From positions 546,001 through 610,000 of the forward strand of contig NZ_CP090003.1 in the NCBI RefSeq assembly GCF_021390195.1: 64,000 bases of DNA, written 5' to 3'. The translations under genes and the position numbers were made by a program. The first letter of the stretch is position 1. The number at the start of each line of letters is the position of its first letter. The notes under the pieces are model-generated. The model was not told where the DNA came from, did no database searches, and saw only the letters and a program-made list of their open reading frames with translations. This document shows positions 24,164 through 32,126 of this stretch, one piece after another. The DNA is from Flagellimonas sp. CMM7 (lineage in GTDB: Bacteria > Bacteroidota > Bacteroidia > Flavobacteriales > Flavobacteriaceae).

Positions 24164-24378
24164 TATCACATTTTGGTCTAACGGCCTCCTCTATGTGTTA
24201 ATACGGAGAGTTAAAGATTTAACACTATAAAATCTTCAAAAGGAATAGTTGAAAAGTACATTAGTTTGACGAATTCCTCTCTTTTCTTGTCATTTGTTTA
24301 TGTTTTATCACCAAATAGCTAAAAAACAATAAACGCTCTTACAATATTTCATATTTTGCTAGTATAATTAGATAACCA

Positions 24379-26097
24379 ATGCAAATAATTGAATCTTCCC
24401 AAGTCTACGATGTCATTATAGTAGGTTCAGGGGCTGGTGGGGGAATGGCCACCAAAATATTGTCAGAAGCAGGCTTAAAGGTTGCTGTTGTAGAAGCTGG
24501 ACCATTTTTTGATCCAGCAGACCCAGAGCAAATGACCCAAATGAAATGGCCCTATGAGTCACCTAGACGAGGTGCAAACACGGTTAGACCGTTTGGTGAT
24601 TTTGATTCTGCCTATGGTGGTTGGGAGATTGAAGGAGAACCATACACCAATGAGGAGGGCAGTGATTTTAGTTGGTTTCGCTCAAGAATGCTCGGTGGAA
24701 GAACCAATCATTGGGGAAGAATTTCGCTTCGTTTTGGTCCCAAAGATTTTAAACGAAAAGACCAAGATGGCCTAGGTGATAATTGGCCAATTGGTTATGA
24801 AGATGTAAAACCATATTACGATAAAGTGGATAAACTAATTGGTGTATTTGGCACCAATGAAGGTTTACCCAATGATCCTGACGGCTTTTTTCTACCCCCT
24901 CCAAAACCAAGGCTTCATGAACTTTTTTATATAAAGGGAGCTAGAAAATCCAATATTCCGGTCTTTCCGTCAAGAATGTCCATGCTCACTAAAAAAATTA
25001 ATAACGATAGGGGTGTATGCTTTTATTGTGGTCAATGCTCAAGGGCTTGCCAGGTATATGCAGATTTTTCTGCGGGGACTTGCTTAATATTTCCAGCCCA
25101 AAAAAATGGAGGTCAAATAGACCTTTTTGTAAATTGTATGGTAAGGGAAGTAACCACGGATGAAGAAGGAAAAGCTACTGGAGTCTCCTACATCAACAAA
25201 GAAGATAGAAAAGAATATAAACTAAAAGGTAAAGTAGTGGTTTTGGCAGCTTCTGCCTGTAGTTCTGCCAGAATATTGCTTAACTCAAAAAGTAAGCAAC
25301 ATCCTAATGGTCTTGGTAATAGCAGCGATGTTGTGGGTAAATATCTTCATGATTCTACGGGAGCTGGTAGAGCGGCATTTGTTCCTGATTTAATGAATAG
25401 AGAAATCTACAACGAAGATGGCGTTGGTGGTATGCACGTTTATACCCCCTGGTGGTTAGACAACAAAAAACTGGATTTCCCAAGAGGATATCATATTGAA
25501 ATTTGGGGCGGCATGGGAATGCCGAGTTATGGTTTTGGTTTCAATCCTAATCTCTTCAACCAATTCTTTAATCTAAAAGTTGGAGGATATGGAAATAGCT
25601 TGCGTAAGGACGTAAAAAAATATTATGGCTCCGTACTTGGTTTTTCAGGTAGAGGGGAATCTATCCCTCAGGAAAACAATTATTGTGAAATTGATAACAC
25701 CACGGTGGATGAATTTGGGATTCCGGTACTAAAGTTCAATTATCAATGGACAGATCACGAAGTGAAGCAGGTAAAACATATGCATGATACTTTTGAAGAA
25801 ATTTTCCATAATATAGGTGCCACACCATTGGACGATAAACCTGGAAAGGAACAAGACTATGGTATACTAGCTCCAGGAAAGATTATTCATGAGGTGGGAA
25901 CAACCCGTATGGGAGACAACAACAAGACTTCGGTTGTAAACAAATATCAACAACTACATGATGCTAAAAATGTTTTTATAGTGGATGCAGGTCCCTTTGT
26001 CTCACAAGCGGACAAAAACCCAACTTGGACAATTTTGGCGCTCTCATGGCGAACTTCGGACTATATTGTAGAACAACTCAAACAGCAAAACATCTAG
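24379..26097 (+). CDS. GMC-family FAD dehydrogenase with Cys cluster
   Basis: 572 aa flavoprotein. N-terminal dinucleotide site DVIIVGSGAGGGMATKILSEAG; GMC signature LGGRTNHWGRISLR; C-terminal FAD segment TRMGDNNKTSVVNKY and VDAGPFVSQADKNPTWTI. A cysteine array GVCFYCGQCSRAC (C214, C217, C220, C224) resembles the iron-sulfur site of FAD glucose/fructose dehydrogenase large subunits. It pairs with the next gene (3-base gap), so the two form an alcohol/sugar dehydrogenase complex. The substrate cannot be told and no cytochrome subunit follows. Confidence 0.9.
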   Translation: MQIIESSQVYDVIIVGSGAGGGMATKILSEAGLKVAVVEAGPFFDPADPEQMTQMKWPYESPRRGANTVRPFGDFDSAYGGWEIEGEPYTNEEGSDFSWFRSRMLGGRTNHWGRISLRFGPKDFKRKDQDGLGDNWPIGYEDVKPYYDKVDKLIGVFGTNEGLPNDPDGFFLPPPKPRLHELFYIKGARKSNIPVFPSRMSMLTKKINNDRGVCFYCGQCSRACQVYADFSAGTCLIFPAQKNGGQIDLFVNCMVREVTTDEEGKATGVSYINKEDRKEYKLKGKVVVLAASACSSARILLNSKSKQHPNGLGNSSDVVGKYLHDSTGAGRAAFVPDLMNREIYNEDGVGGMHVYTPWWLDNKKLDFPRGYHIEIWGGMGMPSYGFGFNPNLFNQFFNLKVGGYGNSLRKDVKKYYGSVLGFSGRGESIPQENNYCEIDNTTVDEFGIPVLKFNYQWTDHEVKQVKHMHDTFEEIFHNIGATPLDDKPGKEQDYGILAPGKIIHEVGTTRMGDNNKTSVVNKYQQLHDAKNVFIVDAGPFVSQADKNPTWTILALSWRTSDYIVEQLKQQNI

Positions 26098-26100
26098 GCA

Positions 26101-26814
26101 ATGGATAGAAGAAAAAGTTTAAAATCAATTTTACTTGGTGGAGTGGCCAGCGGATTGGCTGTTCATGGTTGTAATCCAAAGCCCACAGAGACTGTGGATG
26201 AACTTGTATCTGCGGAAAAACATATTTATGGCAGAACTCCAAAGGAGAAAAAGTTAGATGAAGAATTACATGCAAAGGATTTTTTCAATGAACATGAAAT
26301 GAGTACTATAAGTGTTCTTTGTAATTTAATCTTGCCTCCTAATGAAGATTATGGCAGCACAACGGATGCAGAAGTTCCGGATCTTATTGAATTCATGGCC
26401 AAAGATATTCCAGAGCTGCAAACTCCCTTACGCGGTGGTCTTATGTGGCTTGATCATAAATGCAATACAGATTTCAACCAAATGTTTAAATCCGCATCTG
26501 AAGAACAGCAAAAATCTATTCTAGATACAATTGCCTATCCAGATGTAGCCATACCTGAAGAAGAACATCCACTAGAAATCCAGTTTTTTTCCTTGATGCG
26601 CAATTTGACCTTAACCGGATATTACACCTCAAAAATGGGTATTGAAGAGCTAGGTTATAAAGGAAACATGCCCAATGTTTGGAATGGTGTTCCAGAAGAG
26701 GTACTGGCACAGCACAATGTAGCTTATGACGATGATTGGCTAGCAAAATGTGTAGACCAAAGCAAGAGAGGCACAATAGCGGAATGGGATGAAAAAGGAA
26801 ATTTATTGACTTAG
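26101..26814 (+). CDS. gluconate 2-dehydrogenase subunit 3 family protein
   Basis: 237 aa. N-terminus MDRRKSLKSILLGGVASGLAV is a Tat-like signal (RRKSL) that ends in VHGC and may be lipidated. The mature part (about 60-225) has the family pattern LCNLILPPNEDYGSTTDAEVP and FSLMRNLTLTGYYTSKMG. Such small subunits export and anchor their folded GMC partner through the Tat route. Encoded right behind the GMC gene. Confidence 0.9.
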   Translation: MDRRKSLKSILLGGVASGLAVHGCNPKPTETVDELVSAEKHIYGRTPKEKKLDEELHAKDFFNEHEMSTISVLCNLILPPNEDYGSTTDAEVPDLIEFMAKDIPELQTPLRGGLMWLDHKCNTDFNQMFKSASEEQQKSILDTIAYPDVAIPEEEHPLEIQFFSLMRNLTLTGYYTSKMGIEELGYKGNMPNVWNGVPEEVLAQHNVAYDDDWLAKCVDQSKRGTIAEWDEKGNLLT

Positions 26815-26945
26815 TTATGCCCTATTAAAATCGAGAAGATTGAATGACACTAATTTCTCAAGTTCGAAAAAGCAATCTAGCTTGGTTTGGAACATAAATT
26901 TTACCGATATTTGTTTTAGAATTTACCATCCTTTTTTAGGTACTA

Positions 26946-26970
26946 AAAGTTAAGTCCAAGACTTAACTTT
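26946..26970 (+). terminator. hairpin terminator upstream of tRNA gene
   Basis: Perfect 11-bp arms AAAGTTAAGTC (26946-26956) and GACTTAACTTT (26960-26970) around loop CAA, then TATTTATTTTC. It probably ends the dehydrogenase operon. The stem is AT-rich and the T-run interrupted, so efficiency may be moderate. Confidence 0.65.
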
Positions 26971-26993
26971 ATTTATTTTCAATCCTAAAACTT

Positions 26994-27077
26994 GCCCACG
27001 TGGTGGAATTGGTAGACACGCTACCTTGAGGGGGTAGTGTTCGAAAGGACGTGCTGGTTCGACTCCAGTCGTGGGCA
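26994..27077 (+). tRNA. tRNA-Leu (anticodon GAG)
   Basis: Type II tRNA of 84 nt. The acceptor stem GCCCACG (26994-27000) pairs with CGTGGGC (27070-27076), with discriminator A at 27077. D-loop AATTGGTAGAC is present. The anticodon stem CTACC/GGTAG encloses TTGAGGG, giving anticodon GAG. A long variable arm precedes the T-arm CTGGTTCGACTCCAG. CCA is not encoded. A terminator follows immediately. Confidence 0.96.
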
Positions 27078-27078
27078 C

Positions 27079-27107
27079 AAAACCGCATTTAATTGCGGTT
27101 TTTTTGT
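27079..27107 (+). terminator. terminator of tRNA-Leu
   Basis: Arms AAAACCGCA (27079-27087) and TGCGGTTTT (27094-27102) with a 6-base loop and a T-run to about 27107. Confidence 0.88.
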
Positions 27108-27213
27108 TTGACCTTGTTTTTACAAAAACTTATGGACCAACCAATCAAAGTCATCAACATTACATAAACTCTTCTAAATTTTATAGGTATAAATTAGGCT
27201 AGCTACATTAAAA

Positions 27214-27240
27214 TTGTAAATTTGTTTAACGTTTATATTC
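27214..27240 (+). promoter_or_regulatory. candidate carH-crt promoter with GTTTA repeats
   Basis: TTG at 27214-27216 could be the -33 box and TATATTC around 27234-27240 a weak -7 box. Between and over them lies GTTTAACGTTTATA (27224-27237), a direct repeat of GTTTA with a 7-base period. CarH-type repressors bind direct repeats that overlap promoters, so this is a possible operator. It ends only a few bases before the ATG at 27246, implying a short or absent leader. Inference only. Confidence 0.35.
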
Positions 27241-27245
27241 AAAAG

Positions 27246-28145
27246 ATGAACAATGTAAAGAAGTCCTTCAGTATTCGCGATATGGAAAACCTTTCTGGTA
27301 TTAAGGCTCATACCATTAGAATTTGGGAAAAAAGATATAATTTGTTTACACCTGAAAGGACTACCACGAACATAAGGACTTACAGTTTGGGCAGTTTGCA
27401 AAAGTTACTAAACATCACTTTACTCTACAACAGTGGTTATAAGATTTCCAAAATAGCCAAGCTAGAGGACTCCAACATACCTGTAATGGTTAGGGAAATT
27501 GTTTCTAACAACAGTGAAAAAAGTCATGCCATCAATGCTTTTAAGCTAGCTATGATCAATTTTGATCAAACATTGTTTCTAAACACATACAATAGTCTGT
27601 TATCAGAAAGGTCATTTAGAGATATCTTCAACGAGGTACTTATCCCATTACTGAATGAGCTTGGACTTCTGTGGCAGACAGACACTATAAGCCCTGCTCA
27701 TGAACATTTTATCACCCACCTGATCAAGCAAAAAATATATATCAATACGGAGAAGCTTCAAATGGTTGAGCCTACCCAAAAAGATAAGGTATTTACGCTC
27801 TTTTTACCAGAAAACGAAATACATGAAATTGGGCTACTCTATCTTAACTATGAAATCACTTTAAGAGGATATAAATCTATTTACCTAGGCCAAACTATGC
27901 CTATAGAAAGTTTAGTAGATCTGCTCAAATACTATGATAACGTGCACTTTGTATCTTACTTTACGGTTTCACCAACAAAAGATGATTTGACTGCATATTT
28001 TGACAAATTTTCCAAGACTTTAAACATATCTGGTAATTCTAGACTTTTTGTCTTAGGACATCAAATACAATATGTTGCCAAAGAAGAACTTCCAACCTAT
28101 GTAAAAACCTTTAATTCGATTGAACAACTCATGAACTCCCTCTAA
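27246..28145 (+). CDS. carH: CarH/LitR-type MerR regulator with B12-binding light sensor
   Basis: 299 aa from ATG 27246 (MNNVKKSFSI). Residues about 8-75 are a MerR HTH (FSIRDMENLSGIKAHTIRIWEKRY). Residues 95-170 form the helix bundle with W143 and E153-H154, exactly the W-x9-EH motif of adenosylcobalamin photoreceptors. The Rossmann-like B12 domain (from 180) has NEIHEIG, giving the cobalt ligand H193 in E-x-H-x2-G. In the dark AdoCbl-bound CarH represses carotenoid genes and light releases it. crtI starts 20 bases downstream, which supports this role. Confidence 0.88.
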   Translation: MNNVKKSFSIRDMENLSGIKAHTIRIWEKRYNLFTPERTTTNIRTYSLGSLQKLLNITLLYNSGYKISKIAKLEDSNIPVMVREIVSNNSEKSHAINAFKLAMINFDQTLFLNTYNSLLSERSFRDIFNEVLIPLLNELGLLWQTDTISPAHEHFITHLIKQKIYINTEKLQMVEPTQKDKVFTLFLPENEIHEIGLLYLNYEITLRGYKSIYLGQTMPIESLVDLLKYYDNVHFVSYFTVSPTKDDLTAYFDKFSKTLNISGNSRLFVLGHQIQYVAKEELPTYVKTFNSIEQLMNSL

Positions 28146-28165
28146 TCCACTTCTAACCTACTAAA

Positions 28166-29629
28166 ATGAAAAATGCTATTATAATCGGTTCTGGTTTTTC
28201 CTCGCTCTCAGCCTCTTGCTACTTAGCTAAGGCGGGGTTCAATGTTACCGTTTTTGAAAAAAATGGTACTGTTGGAGGTAGAGCAAGACAATTCATTAAA
28301 GACGGATTTACTTTTGATATTGGCCCAAGCTGGTATTGGATGCCCGATATTTTTGATAAATTCTTTTCAGATTTTGGTAAGAAAACCTCAGATTACTATC
28401 AATTGGATAAATTGAGTCCTGCGTACAAGATTTTTTTTGATGATGACGTGATTACGATTGGAGATTGTATGGACAAAATATGTGAAGAATTTGAAAGGAT
28501 TGAACCAGGAAGCGGAAAACATCTCAAGAACTTCATTGCTAAGGCACAGAAAAACTATGACATTGCCATTAACAAAGTGGTTTTACGTCCTGGCCTATCA
28601 CCTTTAGAATTAGTTACCAAAGAAACGGTACTTAGAGTTGATCAATTCTTTAAGACAATAAGTCAAGAAGTTCGTAGGCGTTTTAAAAACCCAAAACTAA
28701 TTTCAACACTAGAGTTTCCAGTGCTTTTTTTAGGTGCTAAACCCAGTAAAACTCCTTCCTTTTATAGCTTTATGAATTTTGCTGATTTTGGATTAGGGAC
28801 TTGGCACCCAAAAGGAGGCATGTACGAAATCATAAAAGCCATGAAGAACCTGGCGGAAGAATTGGGAGTAAAGTTCTGCACAAATAGCACTGTGGATAAA
28901 ATTCTTGTTTCTGATGGAAAAGCATCAGGAATAAGCACCAATGGTAAAAACTTTGAGGCAGACGTAGTAATTAGCGGTGCAGATTACCATCATTCCGAAA
29001 CACTTTTGGATAACAACTATAGACAATACTCTGAGGCGTATTGGGATAAAAAGACTTATGCACCCTCTTCTCTCCTCTTCTACATAGGTTTTTCCAAAAA
29101 GCTAAAAAACATTGAGCACCACAATCTGTTTTTTGATACAGATTTTGAAAAACACGCTCAGGAAATCTATGATGACCCGCAATGGCCCAGCAATCCATTG
29201 TTCTATGCAAATTTTCCTTCAGTAACTGATTCTTCTATGGCTCCAGAAGGTTATGAAACTGGTTTTTTTCTGGTTCCAATAGCTCCAGACCTAGAAGATA
29301 CACCACAATTAAGATCTCAATATTTTGATATTATTATAGATAGATTCGAAAAGCGTACAGGACAGGATGTGAAAAATTTCATTATCTTCAAAGAGAGTTT
29401 CTGTGTGAACGACTTTATTGAGCAATATAATTCTTATAAAGGCAACGCTTATGGCATGGCAAATACACTGCAGCAAACTGCTTTTTTAAGACCCAACCTC
29501 AAAAGTAGCAAAGTAAAAAATTTGTTTTTTACAGGTCAGTTGACTGTTCCAGGTCCCGGTGTTCCACCATCCTTAATCTCAGGAAAATTAGTATCTGACT
29601 TGATAACCAAAAAAAACTTAGCCAGATGA
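28166..29629 (+). CDS. crtI: phytoene desaturase CrtI
   Basis: 487 aa FAD oxidoreductase converting phytoene to lycopene. N-terminal FAD site AIIIGSGFSSLSASCYLAKAG with VFEKNGTVGGRARQF; C-terminal carotenoid desaturase signature NLFFTGQLTVPGPGVPPSLISGK. Length is typical. Its TGA lies in the ATG of crtB (ATGA), so translation is coupled. Second gene of the carH-crt operon. Confidence 0.96.
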   Translation: MKNAIIIGSGFSSLSASCYLAKAGFNVTVFEKNGTVGGRARQFIKDGFTFDIGPSWYWMPDIFDKFFSDFGKKTSDYYQLDKLSPAYKIFFDDDVITIGDCMDKICEEFERIEPGSGKHLKNFIAKAQKNYDIAINKVVLRPGLSPLELVTKETVLRVDQFFKTISQEVRRRFKNPKLISTLEFPVLFLGAKPSKTPSFYSFMNFADFGLGTWHPKGGMYEIIKAMKNLAEELGVKFCTNSTVDKILVSDGKASGISTNGKNFEADVVISGADYHHSETLLDNNYRQYSEAYWDKKTYAPSSLLFYIGFSKKLKNIEHHNLFFDTDFEKHAQEIYDDPQWPSNPLFYANFPSVTDSSMAPEGYETGFFLVPIAPDLEDTPQLRSQYFDIIIDRFEKRTGQDVKNFIIFKESFCVNDFIEQYNSYKGNAYGMANTLQQTAFLRPNLKSSKVKNLFFTGQLTVPGPGVPPSLISGKLVSDLITKKNLAR

Positions 29630-30465
29630 AAACTATTTTTGATAGCGTATCCTATAGCTGCAGTAAAATTGTAACGGAAACTTACAGTACTTCGTTCTCT
29701 TTGGCCACAAAAATGTTATCCACCTCTATACGAGCAGATATTTATAACATTTACGGGTTTGTGCGCTTTGCAGACGAGATTGTAGATACTTTCCATGATT
29801 ACAACAAAAAAGAGCTCTTTAAGAATTTTGAAAAAGCAATGGAAGATGCCATTGCAAATAAAATCAGCTTAAACCCCATTCTCAATTCCTTTCAAAATAC
29901 GTATCACAAATATGATATTCCGCATCATTTGATTGAAGCTTTTATGAAAAGTATGCGAATGGACCTCTCCAAGAAAAAGTATAACACTTTTGAAGAGTAT
30001 CAAGAATACATTTATGGTTCTGCCGATGTGGTTGGCTTAATGTGTCTTTGCGTTTTCGTTAATGGGGATAAAGAAAAATATGAAGAGTTAAAAGTACCTG
30101 CAATGGCACTAGGTTCAGCTTTTCAAAAAGTGAATTTTCTACGTGATTTAAAAGCTGATTATGAAGTGCTTGAGCGTACCTATTTCCCCAATACAAATTT
30201 GATGGAGTTGGATGAAACCTCTAAAGAAAGAATTGTAGACGAAATAAAGGCTGATTTTTCTGTAGGTTATACTGGTATAGTAAAATTACCTGATGAAGCC
30301 AAATTTGGGGTCTACACTGCCTATAAATACTATAATAAGCTTCTTAAAAAGTTACAAAGCACACCACCCCTTGAAATAAAAAATACGCGAATTCGTGTTC
30401 CAAACTATCAAAAGTTCGGACTTTTGGCACAGTCTTATGTTAATTACAAACTACAACTCGTATAA
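29626..30465 (+). CDS. crtB: phytoene synthase CrtB
   Basis: 279 aa head-to-head prenyltransferase joining two GGPP molecules. Both Asp-rich Mg2+ sites are seen: FVRFADEIVDTFHDY and VNFLRDLKADYE; the squalene/phytoene synthase stretch AMALGSAFQKVNFLRDL is conserved. The stop is directly followed by the ATG of crtZ. Confidence 0.96.
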   Translation: MKTIFDSVSYSCSKIVTETYSTSFSLATKMLSTSIRADIYNIYGFVRFADEIVDTFHDYNKKELFKNFEKAMEDAIANKISLNPILNSFQNTYHKYDIPHHLIEAFMKSMRMDLSKKKYNTFEEYQEYIYGSADVVGLMCLCVFVNGDKEKYEELKVPAMALGSAFQKVNFLRDLKADYEVLERTYFPNTNLMELDETSKERIVDEIKADFSVGYTGIVKLPDEAKFGVYTAYKYYNKLLKKLQSTPPLEIKNTRIRVPNYQKFGLLAQSYVNYKLQLV

Positions 30466-30918
30466 ATGAAAGTGGCACTTTGGATTCTTATCTTTTTCGG
30501 AACTTTTTCCATAATGGAGTTTATGGCCTGGTTTACCCATAAATATGTAATGCACGGTTTTTTATGGAGTCTTCACAAAGATCATCATAAAAAAGACCAT
30601 GATTCATGGTTTGAAAGAAACGATGCATTCTTCATTTTTTATGCAATTGTAAGTATGATATGCTTTTACCTAGGAGCGGAAACCAATTTTTGGTATGGTT
30701 GGCCTCTCGGTTTTGGTATTTTAGCCTATGGTATTGCCTATTTCTTTGTTCATGACATTTTTATACATCAACGCTTTAAAATGTTTAGAAATGCCAATAA
30801 CTGGTATGCAAGAGGAGTAAGAAGGGCGCATAAAATACACCATAAACATATAGGTAAGGAAAAAGGAGAATGTTTTGGGATGCTGTTTGTTCCTTTCAAA
30901 TACTTTAAAAAGACCTAG
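30466..30918 (+). CDS. crtZ: beta-carotene hydroxylase CrtZ
   Basis: 150 aa non-heme diiron membrane hydroxylase that makes zeaxanthin from beta-carotene. All four His motifs are present: HKYVMH, HKDHH, HDIFIH and HKIHH. About four membrane helices. It starts at the base following crtB and ends overlapping the stop of the convergent tlpA-like gene within CTAG. No lycopene cyclase (crtY) follows, although the pathway needs one. Confidence 0.95.
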   Translation: MKVALWILIFFGTFSIMEFMAWFTHKYVMHGFLWSLHKDHHKKDHDSWFERNDAFFIFYAIVSMICFYLGAETNFWYGWPLGFGILAYGIAYFFVHDIFIHQRFKMFRNANNWYARGVRRAHKIHHKHIGKEKGECFGMLFVPFKYFKKT

Positions 30919-31487
30919 AGAGTACTTTGTTCCAGTAAAAGCTCATCCAACACATTTCTTATGTTTGCAGAATTCCAGTCTGCCACACCTTTCTCAGCAA
31001 CCACCAGTTGCCCAGATTTACTTAAAATATAAGTAGCAGGTATACTCTTGGACACCAGTAACTTGGGTGTTTTGGATGCTTCAAAATAGACGGGCAATTG
31101 ATAGTTTTTCTTTTCAAGGAAAGAGGTCACTTTATTTTTTTTGTCATTGGCAACAAAAGCAAAAACCACCTTGTCTTTATAATCTTCATGCAATGCCACT
31201 AAGCTAGGAAGTTCAGCAACACATGGCGGGCACCAAGTAGCCCAAAGGTTTACAACAACTACTTTTCCTCTACTTGATTCAAAATCAAATCTATTTCCAT
31301 TCAAATCAACAAGGTCCCAATCATAATTTTTGAGCGTTTTCCTTTCCTCAACACTAACAACAGAAGCGCTGGTAGAGAAGAGTTTACCCACAAAAACACG
31401 AAGATGAAAACCTACCGGAGTAAATAAAATGAGGATAATGGCCAATATCCAAATACCGTTAGCTATCTGATTTTTAGAAATTTTCAT
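30915..31487 (-). CDS. TlpA-like thiol-disulfide oxidoreductase
   Basis: 190 aa, N-terminal membrane anchor (about 9-27), then a thioredoxin fold. Active site WCPPC (C86, C89) in VVNLWATWCPPCVAELPS; cis-Pro region KSIPATYIL. The anchor puts it in the periplasm, where TlpA-like proteins reduce disulfides, for instance for cytochrome c or CuA assembly. Adjacent and co-directional with a degenerate paralogue that starts three bases upstream. Confidence 0.92.
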   Translation of the reverse strand: MKISKNQIANGIWILAIILILFTPVGFHLRVFVGKLFSTSASVVSVEERKTLKNYDWDLVDLNGNRFDFESSRGKVVVVNLWATWCPPCVAELPSLVALHEDYKDKVVFAFVANDKKNKVTSFLEKKNYQLPVYFEASKTPKLLVSKSIPATYILSKSGQLVVAEKGVADWNSANIRNVLDELLLEQSTL

Positions 31488-31490
31488 TTC

Positions 31491-32051
31491 TTATTTAGCA
31501 ATTAGTTTATCCAACAGGTTATATACTTTTGAGGAATCCCAGTCGGCTATTTTTTGTTTATAAATTACAATATTTCCAGACTTATCTATTAAATATGAAG
31601 AAGGAACCTCATCTGGATTAATGGGTGTTTTTTCGCCAATTATTAAATAGGTTACTGGGAATGTAAACCCATGTTTCTTCATAAACTCTTCTACCGGCGG
31701 CCTATTTTCATTAGTAATAATGTAGAAATCCATTTTGCCTTTGTACCTATCATACATGCTTTGGATACTTGCCAATTCCGCCTCACAAGGTAATCGCCAT
31801 GAAGCCCAAAGATTTATAAAAACTACATTGCCTTTAGATTTTTCAAAGTTGAAAAAATTCCAGTCTGCATCTTTTAACTTCCAGTCATAGTCCGTTATTT
31901 TTTCCCTGTTTGCCTCTTCTATAACCGGAGGAGAGAATGAAAACAATCGATTTAATAAAATCTTACCATAATGTCCCATAGGAGTGACAAAGAAAGAAAG
32001 TATAAAAAGCATCACTGCAATGTTGAATATGGTCTTTTTATTAATCTTCAT
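31491..32051 (-). CDS. TlpA-like thioredoxin-fold protein with degenerate active site
   Basis: 186 aa paralogue of its downstream neighbour (30915-31487) with the same layout: anchor helix (about 9-27), conserved YDWKLKDADWNFFNF and FINLWASW. The active-site motif reads WRLPC, so the first Cys of CxxC is R86 and only the resolving C89 remains at the aligned position; cis-Pro VPSSYLI is kept. It cannot act as a normal dithiol reductase. It could be a monothiol binder, regulator or partner of its active paralogue. Confidence 0.88.
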   Translation of the reverse strand: MKINKKTIFNIAVMLFILSFFVTPMGHYGKILLNRLFSFSPPVIEEANREKITDYDWKLKDADWNFFNFEKSKGNVVFINLWASWRLPCEAELASIQSMYDRYKGKMDFYIITNENRPPVEEFMKKHGFTFPVTYLIIGEKTPINPDEVPSSYLIDKSGNIVIYKQKIADWDSSKVYNLLDKLIAK

Positions 32052-32073
32052 TTATTATGGTTTTATTAAAACT

Positions 32074-32106
32074 AAAAACTCCTGACGCAATATCAGGAGT
32101 TTTTTT
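32074..32106 (-). terminator. terminator downstream of aconitase gene
   Basis: Arms AAAAACTCCTGA (32074-32085) and TCAGGAGTTTTT (32093-32104) around a 7-base loop; on the reverse strand the stem is followed by a T-run. It separates acn from the tlpA-like pair. The flanking T-run on the plus strand makes it usable in both directions. Confidence 0.82.
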
Positions 32107-32126
32107 AACTATATCTATAAATAGAT

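Noticed and set aside
24164..24378. Second FNR-type dyad upstream of the GMC gene
   Set aside because: I looked for TGAT-N4-ATCA with a TATTTTTG box and found none there, so the dehydrogenase is not placed in the nos regulon.
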